This document shows, in pieces, positions 1 through 5,325 of a DNA stretch of 5,325 bases (the first letter of the stretch is position 1; each line of letters opens with the position of its first letter). Location: assembly GCA_002358905.1 (NCBI GenBank), contig DEPT01000036.1:1-5325 (forward strand), given 5' to 3'. The DNA is from Akkermansiaceae bacterium UBA3385 (lineage in GTDB: Bacteria; Verrucomicrobiota; Verrucomicrobiia; Verrucomicrobiales; Akkermansiaceae). The notes below the pieces were generated by a model that saw nothing but the letters and a program-made list of their open reading frames with translations, did not search any database and was not told where the DNA came from. A program made the translations under genes and the position numbers.

Positions 1-1251
1 GCTGAAAAAACAGGCTTTGTCACGGCTGATAACAAGATAGCCGCCATGGAAATGGTGCGCGCCCAGGGTTTGCTCGTGCGTGAATGCGAGGAAGCCAAGG
101 GTGGCGCAGCCACCGCTGCCAAGCAGAAAGGTGGCAAGAAAGAGAAAGGCAGCAAGAAGAAGAAGGAAGCCGGCACCAAGGGCAAAGCCGGTGGCGCTGT
201 GAAGCAGAAGGAGCTCATGGTGTTCACCCGCCAGCTTGCCACGCTGATTGATGCAGGGCTGCCGCTGCTGCAGAGTCTCAATGTGCTCAGCAAGCAGGAA
301 CCGAATCCGAACCTGCGTGCCACCATCGTGGCGCTGGGTGAATCTGTGCAGGGTGGTTCCACGTTCTCCGAAGCACTTTCCGCCTACCCCAAGATGTTCA
401 ACAAGCTCTTTGTGAACATGGTGAAGGCCGGTGAAATCGGTGGTGTGCTCGAAGTCGTGCTCAAGCGTCTGGCCGAATACCAGGAAAAGGCAAACCGCCT
501 GCGCTCCAAGATTACCTCTGCCATGGTGTACCCCACCATTATTCTGGTTATCGCAGTGGGCATCCTCACTTTCCTCATGCTGGTTATCGTGCCCAAGTTC
601 AAGGAAATGTTCGAAGGCCAGAACATGGAGCTACCGGGGCTTTCCCAGTTCGTGTTCAACTTCTCGGATAACTGCATGGCAGACACCCTCATCCCCATGG
701 TGCCGAACGCCGTTCTCTTCCTCGGCCTTGTTGCCGCCGGCATCGTTGGCGTATCCATTTGGAAGCGCACGCCCAAGGGTGGCCGCGCCGTGGATGCCAT
801 GGTGCTGAAGCTGCCCAAGATTGGTGACCTGACCAAGGTGAGTGCTGTTGCCCGTTTCTCCCGCACCTTTGGTACCCTGGTATCCTCCGGTGTGCCGATT
901 CTGCAGGCCCTGCTCATCACCCGCGACACTGCGGGCAACGTGGTGGTGGCAGATGCCGTGACCAAGATTCACGACTCTGTGCGAGAAGGTGAATCCATCG
1001 TTACCCCGATGAGCACCTGCAATGTCTTCCCGCCCATGATGATTTCCATGGTGGACGTGGGTGAAGAAACCGGTCAGCTGCCGGACATGCTCATGAAGGT
1101 GGCCGAAGTGTACGATGAAGAGGTGGACAACACCGTAACTGCCCTGACCGCCATGCTCGAACCGCTCATGATTGTGTTCCTGGCTGTTGTGGTGGGTAGC
1201 ATCGTGCTCGCCATGTTCATGCCGATGATGGAAATCATCAAGAACGTGTAA
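1..1251 (+). CDS. gspF: Type II secretion system F-family inner-membrane platform protein (GspF/PilC type), 5' end cut by window
   Basis: Members of this family are polytopic inner-membrane platform proteins that couple the assembly ATPase to pseudopilin polymerisation in type II secretion or type IV pilus machines. The frame is open to base 1. The 15 codons before the first ATG (46) read like the family N-terminal region (TGFVTADNKIAAMEMVRAQG), so the true start lies upstream and ATG46 is not the start. Counting from base 1 there are 416 residues. Two T2SF domains are visible, at about 72-195 (RQLATLIDAGLPLLQSL, then VKAGEIGGVLE) and 275-398 (FSRTFGTLVSSGVPILQAL, then DVGEETGQLPDML). Hydrophobic helices lie at about 174-198, 232-254 and 388-410. 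A lysine-rich linker at 33-70 (14 Lys in 38 residues) separates the N-terminal segment from the first T2SF domain and is unusual. A pseudopilin gene follows after 36 nt. Family assignment is firm; GspF versus PilC cannot be settled from this gene alone. Confidence 0.93.
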   Translation, partial: AEKTGFVTADNKIAAMEMVRAQGLLVRECEEAKGGAATAAKQKGGKKEKGSKKKKEAGTKGKAGGAVKQKELMVFTRQLATLIDAGLPLLQSLNVLSKQEPNPNLRATIVALGESVQGGSTFSEALSAYPKMFNKLFVNMVKAGEIGGVLEVVLKRLAEYQEKANRLRSKITSAMVYPTIILVIAVGILTFLMLVIVPKFKEMFEGQNMELPGLSQFVFNFSDNCMADTLIPMVPNAVLFLGLVAAGIVGVSIWKRTPKGGRAVDAMVLKLPKIGDLTKVSAVARFSRTFGTLVSSGVPILQALLITRDTAGNVVVADAVTKIHDSVREGESIVTPMSTCNVFPPMMISMVDVGEETGQLPDMLMKVAEVYDEEVDNTVTALTAMLEPLMIVFLAVVVGSIVLAMFMPMMEIIKNV

Positions 1252-1287
1252 GATAAGCCCGGACTTCAAGCCAACATCTGCCCGCTC

Positions 1288-1911
1288 ATGAAGCTGAACA
1301 GACAGACATCGCGAAAGGGTTTCACCCTTGTGGAGATTCTTGTGGGTGTTGCCATCCTGGCCATGCTGGCCTCCGGCATGTGGGTGGCTGTGGCCAGCTA
1401 CCAGAACAAGAAACTCGTCAAGAAGGCTGAAACGGAGATCACCCTCCTGGAGGCAGCCATGAACGAGTACCGCACCGACAACGGCGGCCTGTTGCCGTTC
1501 GGTCGCGGCGATGAGGAAAGCTCCAACATCATGTACCAGGCTCTCTCCTGCGACTACGACGGAGACGGCGAACCCGATGATGAAAACGGAGTGACCCGCA
1601 TGCCCTATTGCCCCACGTTTACGGTCATCAAGAACACAAAGGCTGCCGAACAGGGAGAAGGCATTCCTGTACTCCGCGCCAGCATCCGCACCAAGGAGAA
1701 AGGCAAACGCAAGATGCTGGTCATCGTCGACCCCTGGGGCAAGCCCTACCGTTACCGTCTCGGCTGCGAAGCAGAGGATGACAAGGGCAAGACCGGCCAG
1801 GGCATCAATGCAGACTTCGATATCTTCTCCCAAGGGCCCGATGGCCAGGGCGACAGCACCAACCGGAATGCTGAAAACGAAGATAACATTTCCAACATCA
1901 AACTCTGGTAA
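1288..1911 (+). CDS. gspG: GspG-like type II secretion major pseudopilin
   Basis: This 207-residue protein has a class III prepilin signal. A short basic leader ends in RKG at residue 11, followed by FTLVE with Glu16 (mature position 5) and a hydrophobic helix to about residue 37. Prepilin peptidase should cut between Gly11 and Phe12 and N-methylate Phe12. The C-terminal half has GspG hallmarks: DPWGKPYRYR at 148-157, then NADFDIFSQGPDGQGD at 174-189 and a terminal Trp. In known GspG proteins this C-terminal loop binds calcium and stabilises the pseudopilus. At about 196 mature residues it is longer than ordinary GspG (about 140). The extra length is mainly residues 70-145, including an acidic DYDGDGEPDDENG stretch at 89-101. 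The ATG at 1288 is the only sensible start, giving the normal short leader. No Shine-Dalgarno sequence precedes it. It lies 36 nt after the platform gene and 18 nt before the GH89 gene. GspG is the best call; another pseudopilin class is possible. Confidence 0.85.
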   Translation: MKLNRQTSRKGFTLVEILVGVAILAMLASGMWVAVASYQNKKLVKKAETEITLLEAAMNEYRTDNGGLLPFGRGDEESSNIMYQALSCDYDGDGEPDDENGVTRMPYCPTFTVIKNTKAAEQGEGIPVLRASIRTKEKGKRKMLVIVDPWGKPYRYRLGCEAEDDKGKTGQGINADFDIFSQGPDGQGDSTNRNAENEDNISNIKLW

Positions 1912-1929
1912 TTCAAGCACTTACCTATC

Positions 1930-4146
1930 ATGAACACCCGTACAATTACGGCGTTTCTGGCAGCAACCAGCACCATCCCGGCGCTGGTTGCCGTGTCTAT
2001 GCCCACCCACGCTGCCAATGAGCTGAAACCTGCCATAGAGCTGGTACAGCGCGTCACTCCGGACTTTGCTGAGAATGTTATCTTCAATCTCAGTAAAAAA
2101 AGCACGCAGCCAGTCATCTCCCGGCAGGAGGATAAACTCTGCATCACGGCAGACAGCGTGAAGGAATGCATACGGGCGTACGGGTATTACCTGCGAAAAA
2201 TGGCTGGTGTGCATTTTTCCTGGAATGGAGACAACATCCCGACAAATGATTTCCCCTTACCGGAGACAGCCGTCACCGTGCCGAAATCATTGAAAATCAA
2301 CTTTGCGTATAATTACTGCACCCTCAGCTACACGGCAGCCCATTGGACTCGTAAACAATGGGAACAGGAGGTGGACAGGCTCGCTCTGGCTGGCTACACC
2401 CATGTTCTTGTCACTGCAGGTCTGGAAAAAGTCTGGCAAGGATTCCTCAAGGAAATAGGCTATCCGGCTAAAAACATTGCAGCATTTATCCCCAATCCAG
2501 CCTACGCGGCATGGTGGAACATGGGAAACCTGGAGGGTGAAGGTGGCCCGGTGCACGCAGAAATCATCAAGCATGAGGCCAGACTTGGCAAGTTTCTGGT
2601 GAAACGCATGCGCCAGCTCGGCATGGAACCAGTTCTGCAGGGCTACATCGGCTTCCTGCCGCACGATATGCCGGCAGGAAAGATAAAGGGCACTATCATT
2701 CCGCAAGGCAAATGGTGCGGGCATTACAACCGCCCAGCGGTGCTCCAGCCAACAGCTGCAGATTTCCCCAGGCTGGCCGCCATCTGGTATAAGCACATCC
2801 GAAAGGTATATGGCTACCAGGGCAAATACTTCGGCGGCGATCTCTTCCACGAAGGCGGCAGCACAGGTGGGACCCCGCTCACCCCGGCAGCCAAAGCTGT
2901 GCAGAAAGCCATGCAGAAAGCAGCCCCCGGTTCCTCCTGGTTCATTCAGGCATGGGGGCATAATCCCCACCGCGACCTCGTAGCCGGTACAGACCCGAAA
3001 CACACCATTATCCTGGCGCTGGATAAGGATATGACCCCCGGACACAACATCTCGCGCAACTACCAGAACCGCCCCCACGTCTGGTGCGAACTCCTCAACT
3101 TCGGCGGCAACCAGGGGCTGTATGGCGGTGCCCGCCTGCTGGAAAACATGTCGGGAGATTCCCCCGGCGGTGCCATCGGCATTGGGCTCCTTTCCGAAGG
3201 GCTGGAAACCAATCCCCTGTACTATGCGCTGCTCACAGAGCGTCTCAACAACCGGACCGCCATCAACCGTAATTCTTTCGTCAAGGAATACGTCCGCTCT
3301 CGATACGGCGTCGAATCCTCCGAGCTGGAGAAAGCCATGAAACTCCTGCTTGGCAGCGTCTATGAGCCTGTGCGCCTGCAGGAAGGCTGCCAAGAAAGCA
3401 TTCTCTGCGCGCGCCCCAGCCTCACCGCCAACAAGGCCTCCACCTGGTCCAAACCGGATGACTACTACAACCATGACGATGTGCTGAAAGCCGCAGAACT
3501 TATGCTCAAAGCCGGTAAAAAGCATAAGCTGGGCAACCTGCGCACCTACCGGAACGACCTTGCAGACGTCTGCCGACAGGTTCTTGCAGACCGTGCCCGT
3601 ATCGTGCTGCCCAAGGTAAAGGCCGCCTACGATTCCGGCAACAGCGCGGCATTCGACAAGCAAAACTCCCAATTCCTCCAGCTCATCCGCGATACTGCCA
3701 GCATCCTTGCCACGTCGGAAGATTTCCTTCTGGGCAGATTCCTGACTGGAGCCGAAAGCAAAGGAGGCAAAAGCGCAGAAGCCCGCAAGCAAATGCGCAA
3801 AGCCATGCTCCAGCTCATCACCACCTGGACCCCGGCCCACGGCATGCTGAATGACTACGCCCACCGTCAGCTCTCCGAATTGATGAGCCTGTACTACCTG
3901 AAACGCTGGGAAGCATTCTTCCGTGTCAAGCAGGCAGAGATGAAAGGCCAGAAACTTGCTGGCGAAGGTGGTAAATCCGCCACGCAAACCACAGAAAACA
4001 ACGGTGAAGCCGTATCCACCAGCTACGAACTCAGCAAATCTGTCGATGAAGTAGAACGCACTTTCCGCACGGCTCAACACCAGTTCCTGCAGGAACCTGT
4101 CGGCGACACCATTCAGGAAGCCACACGCATTCTGAAGCAATTCTGA
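1930..4146 (+). CDS. Secreted family GH89 alpha-N-acetylglucosaminidase (NAGLU-like)
   Basis: GH89 enzymes are retaining exoglycosidases that release terminal alpha-linked N-acetylglucosamine, for example from gastric-type mucin O-glycans or heparan sulfate. The 738-residue product begins with a signal peptide (basic MNTR, hydrophobic 6-24, likely cut after THA at 26-28), so it works outside the cytoplasm. It matches remembered human NAGLU along its whole length: a small N-terminal domain (YYLRKMAGVHFSWNG, 86-100), a TIM-barrel start (NYCTLSYTAAHW, 128-139), MGNLEGEGGP (198-207), LLNFGGNQGLYGG (388-400), and an all-helical C-terminal domain ending in GDTIQEATRIL. The two catalytic acids align as Glu308 in LFHEGG and Glu423 in LLSEGL. 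Length is close to the human enzyme (743), with no added carbohydrate-binding module. The only clear insertion is a low-complexity stretch at about 672-697 (GEGGKSATQTTENNGE). The start at 1930 is supported by the signal peptide; no Shine-Dalgarno sequence is seen. The stop is followed by a strong terminator. Exact glycan substrate is not deducible. Confidence 0.96.
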   Translation: MNTRTITAFLAATSTIPALVAVSMPTHAANELKPAIELVQRVTPDFAENVIFNLSKKSTQPVISRQEDKLCITADSVKECIRAYGYYLRKMAGVHFSWNGDNIPTNDFPLPETAVTVPKSLKINFAYNYCTLSYTAAHWTRKQWEQEVDRLALAGYTHVLVTAGLEKVWQGFLKEIGYPAKNIAAFIPNPAYAAWWNMGNLEGEGGPVHAEIIKHEARLGKFLVKRMRQLGMEPVLQGYIGFLPHDMPAGKIKGTIIPQGKWCGHYNRPAVLQPTAADFPRLAAIWYKHIRKVYGYQGKYFGGDLFHEGGSTGGTPLTPAAKAVQKAMQKAAPGSSWFIQAWGHNPHRDLVAGTDPKHTIILALDKDMTPGHNISRNYQNRPHVWCELLNFGGNQGLYGGARLLENMSGDSPGGAIGIGLLSEGLETNPLYYALLTERLNNRTAINRNSFVKEYVRSRYGVESSELEKAMKLLLGSVYEPVRLQEGCQESILCARPSLTANKASTWSKPDDYYNHDDVLKAAELMLKAGKKHKLGNLRTYRNDLADVCRQVLADRARIVLPKVKAAYDSGNSAAFDKQNSQFLQLIRDTASILATSEDFLLGRFLTGAESKGGKSAEARKQMRKAMLQLITTWTPAHGMLNDYAHRQLSELMSLYYLKRWEAFFRVKQAEMKGQKLAGEGGKSATQTTENNGEAVSTSYELSKSVDEVERTFRTAQHQFLQEPVGDTIQEATRILKQF

Positions 4147-4173
4147 ACAAAGCCGGATACCCCCTGCCCCATC

Positions 4174-4204
4174 TTGCCGCGCATCTGCGCGGCAAATGTT
4201 TTTT
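4174..4204 (+). terminator. Rho-independent terminator after the GH89 gene
   Basis: A perfect 9-bp inverted repeat (TTGCCGCGC at 4174-4182 and GCGCGGCAA at 4187-4195) encloses a 4-nt loop (ATCT). Six consecutive T residues follow at 4199-4204. It starts 27 nt after the GH89 stop codon and reads in the plus direction, so it should end the three-gene transcript. No comparable hairpin lies between the three plus-strand genes, which supports co-transcription. Confidence 0.9.
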
Positions 4205-4336
4205 GCAAACTGCGGATTACAATCCCCATGCCACGTTAACTCAAATCTTCAGCTGAAATATTTTACTCTCGATTGTGGGCGAAAGCAACTGCTAACATAC
4301 TATTCCATGTTCGATTGGCCGTTTTGTTTCGGCCCT

Positions 4337-4393
4337 AAAAAATATCAGAACACCAGAAGCTCCGCAGTTTTAACACTGTGGAACTTCTGGTGT
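4337..4393 (-). terminator. Long imperfect hairpin, probable terminator for the minus-strand toxin/immunity genes
   Basis: ACACCAGAAG (4350-4359) pairs perfectly with CTTCTGGTGT (4384-4393). After one mismatch the stem continues: 4361-4368 pairs with 4375-4382, including one G-U, leaving a 6-nt loop at 4369-4374. Read on the minus strand, a run of six T (4342-4337) begins 8 nt after the stem. The hairpin lies 53 nt downstream of the stop of the small membrane-protein gene. Read on the plus strand there is no T-run after it. A minus-strand terminator is the best reading, but the gap before the T-run is longer than usual, so it could also be a dispersed palindromic repeat. Confidence 0.6.
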
Positions 4394-4446
4394 CTCCCTA
4401 TAATCTATATCATCTGTATAGATGAATCACCGTTTTAAGCCGTCTA

Positions 4447-4746
4447 CTATAACAATGTTATAACACATGTTACAATATAGCTGATTAAGCCAAACACAAA
4501 TAAAGACAAACTAAATATAATATTAGCTTTAGATTTTATGTTACCCAATGCATAAAAGATCGGAATTGATGTTATAAGATATATAGAAAACATATGTAAA
4601 TAATACATTTTTCCATAACCTTCTTCAAACATTCTTTGTACTACTGGGTGACTTTTGCAAGCCTCTACAGCCTCAGAAAGAGGAAATAAAAGAACAAGCA
4701 AAACTAGAAATCTTATTACTAACACGAAAATTCTAATTATAATCAT
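4447..4746 (-). CDS. Small three-helix membrane protein, putative immunity protein for the adjacent RHS toxin tip
   Basis: I do not recognise a family. The 99-residue product has three hydrophobic segments at about 2-24, 48-67 and 73-98. A hydrophilic loop at about 25-46 (EAVEACKSHPVVQRMFEEGY) lies between the first and second, so it is very probably an inner-membrane protein. The first segment could instead act as an uncleaved signal anchor. Its ATG lies 3 nt after the stop of the RHS gene, with an AAGGAAG motif upstream, which implies co-transcription and probably coupled translation. It shares the very low GC content of the RHS tip. A small gene directly 3' of an RHS toxin tip is the standard place for the cognate immunity gene, and the immunity role is inferred from that position. 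A membrane location would suit a toxin that acts at the envelope. The alternative is an unrelated small membrane protein. Confidence 0.7.
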   Translation of the reverse strand: MIIIRIFVLVIRFLVLLVLLFPLSEAVEACKSHPVVQRMFEEGYGKMYYLHMFSIYLITSIPIFYALGNIKSKANIIFSLSLFVFGLISYIVTCVITLL

Positions 4747-4749
4747 ACA

Positions 4750-5325
4750 TCAATTACTTCCTTTCATTCCTATATATTTGTTTTCTATAGCCCAATGGTG
4801 ACAGTTAGCGAGAATAAGATTATACGGGTATTCATCCTTCATTTTTCCTGCTAAAATATGATGCGCCTCCATATCCTCTTCTGGTGTAGATTTGATTATT
4901 TCCGCCGATTCTGGAATAGGTTGTCTATAAATACGTTTTTTTATGCTAGCATTAATGTATACCCATCGTGAAATATATAAAGGATAGTAATATTCGAAGT
5001 TTATTACAATTAATGGTCTTAAGTATGTCAAAAATACATCAAGTATACTGTCAAAGTATTTTACTTTTGTAGGTTCGAGACCATATTCTACAGGTTTTCT
5101 TTTTTTGTATTTGCATCCTACTTTTTCCCAGTTATCAATAATCAAAACACCATGAAAACGGCAAACACCAGAATGAAAGAAGTAATATCTATCTTGACCA
5201 AGTTGATCGCCATACAAAACAGGAGAATCTGACACATACGCATATACATGATTCCCTTTAGCCGATACCTTTATGTCTCTGCTCATCCATCTACCCTCCA
5301 CCGGGTTATAGTGGCGGTAGTTGTA
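4750..5325 (-). CDS. C-terminal end of an RHS-repeat protein with a variable toxin-like tip; 5' part lies beyond the window
   Basis: The frame is open to base 5325 and the segment before the GTG at 5301 (YNYRHYNP) is plainly RHS core, so that GTG is not a start. Numbered from base 5325, 191 residues are visible. Residues 1-43 are the end of the RHS-associated core (YNYRHYNPVEGRW, then HVYAYVSDSPVLYGDQLG), the shell that encloses a toxin. The remaining 148 or so form a variable tip. It has RFHGVLIIDNW at 56-66 (His58) and YNLILANCHHWA at 168-179 (Cys175). A His early and a Cys in an Asn-Cys motif late is the order in circularly permuted papain/NlpC-P60-like folds such as LRAT and PPPDE proteins. 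The AHHI at 154-157 plus the later Asn and His could alternatively suggest an HNH-type nuclease. GC content falls sharply at the core/tip junction, as expected for exchanged tips. The stop is followed after 3 nt by a probable immunity gene. RHS identity is firm; tip activity is inference. Confidence 0.88.
   Translation of the reverse strand, partial: YNYRHYNPVEGRWMSRDIKVSAKGNHVYAYVSDSPVLYGDQLGQDRYYFFHSGVCRFHGVLIIDNWEKVGCKYKKRKPVEYGLEPTKVKYFDSILDVFLTYLRPLIVINFEYYYPLYISRWVYINASIKKRIYRQPIPESAEIIKSTPEEDMEAHHILAGKMKDEYPYNLILANCHHWAIENKYIGMKGSN
4757..4763 (-). promoter_or_regulatory. Candidate ribosome binding site for the small membrane-protein gene
   Basis: On the minus strand AAGGAAG lies inside the last codons of the RHS gene, 10 nt before the ATG at 4746-4744. 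The spacing is slightly long. It is the only Shine-Dalgarno-like sequence found just upstream of a start in this window, since neither complete plus-strand gene has one. Confidence 0.4.

Larger units (their letters stand above)
4147..4446. other. Convergent intergenic region without a supported gene
   Basis: These 300 bases separate the GH89 gene from the convergent minus-strand gene. They contain the two hairpins listed separately and a short GGCCG/CGGCC inverted repeat (4317-4321 with 4330-4334) that has no T-run on either side. The only open frame of note (4196-4438, plus) begins inside the terminator, is rich in Cys, Trp and Phe with no recognisable motif, and is not credible. I see no tRNA or other RNA gene here. 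Confidence 0.6.
4441..5200. other. AT-rich segment covering the toxin tip and its small partner gene
   Basis: By hand count, 4441-4860 is about 29% GC. A sample of the platform gene (781-840) is about 62%, and the RHS core end at 5281-5325 is about 53%. The low-GC segment starts near the core/tip boundary and ends near the stop of the small membrane gene, so it coincides with the toxin/immunity unit. This is the usual signature of a tip cassette acquired separately from its RHS scaffold. No insertion sequence or recombinase is visible. Confidence 0.65.

Noticed and set aside
46..48. ATG as the start of the platform protein
   Set aside because: The frame continues upstream to base 1 and the upstream codons match the family N-terminal region, so the gene begins before the window.
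631..1920. Long open frame on the minus strand opposite the platform and pseudopilin genes
   Set aside because: It is antisense to two recognisable genes and spans both and their gap. Its His- and Gly-rich composition is typical of a shadow frame.
2287..4140. Long open frame on the minus strand opposite the GH89 gene
   Set aside because: It lies wholly antisense to a full-length, clearly homologous enzyme, has no recognisable motif, and is explained by the GC-rich codon use of the real gene.
4317..4334. GGCCG/CGGCC inverted repeat as a terminator
   Set aside because: Only five pairs with an 8-nt loop, and no T-run follows on either strand.
4196..4438. 80-residue plus-strand open frame after the GH89 gene
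   Set aside because: It starts inside the T-run of the terminator, runs through the second hairpin, lacks a ribosome binding site and has no family-like motif.
4448..4462. TATAAC-AAT-GTTATA palindrome as an operator
   Set aside because: It overlaps the final codons and stop of the small membrane-protein gene and is easily explained by AT-rich Ile/Leu/Val codons there.
5299..5301. GTG as the start of the RHS-derived protein
   Set aside because: The upstream codons to 5325 encode YNYRHYNP, part of the conserved RHS core, so this is an internal Val codon.

Overview
The window reads as a chromosomal segment of a Verrucomicrobiota bacterium, most plausibly Akkermansia or a close relative. The reasons are a moderately high-GC coding style, a type II secretion/pilus assembly gene pair followed directly by a secreted family GH89 alpha-N-acetylglucosaminidase (an enzyme type typical of mucin and glycosaminoglycan degraders), and the lack of Shine-Dalgarno sequences before the plus-strand genes. 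This placement rests on gene content and style, not on a marker gene.

Plus strand, 1-4146: three genes lie head to tail with short gaps (36 and 18 nt). The first is a GspF/PilC-type inner-membrane platform protein, cut by the left window edge. The second is a GspG-like pseudopilin with a textbook prepilin peptidase site. The third is a full-length GH89 enzyme with a signal peptide and both catalytic glutamates. A strong GC-rich hairpin with a T-run at 4174-4204 closes the block, so the three look like one transcription unit. The first two would build a secretion or pilus machine. The third would be an exported glycosidase removing terminal alpha-linked GlcNAc from host glycans. Whether the machine exports the enzyme is only suggested by position.

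Convergent intergenic region, 4147-4446: it holds the plus-strand terminator and a second, longer imperfect hairpin (4350-4393). The latter is placed and oriented to end transcription coming from the minus strand.

Minus strand, 4447-5325: an AT-rich module (about 29% GC by hand count over 4441-4860, against about 60% in the plus-strand genes). It consists of the C-terminal end of an RHS-repeat protein, cut by the right window edge, and a small three-helix membrane protein starting 3 nt after its stop. The RHS core end is followed by a roughly 150-residue variable tip with a conserved-looking His near its start and an Asn-Cys-His-His-Trp motif near its end. This suggests a circularly permuted papain/NlpC-P60-like toxin, with an HNH-type nuclease as the alternative. 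The small membrane protein occupies the usual position of a cognate immunity gene. This toxin/immunity pair is the part of the window most likely to be undescribed.
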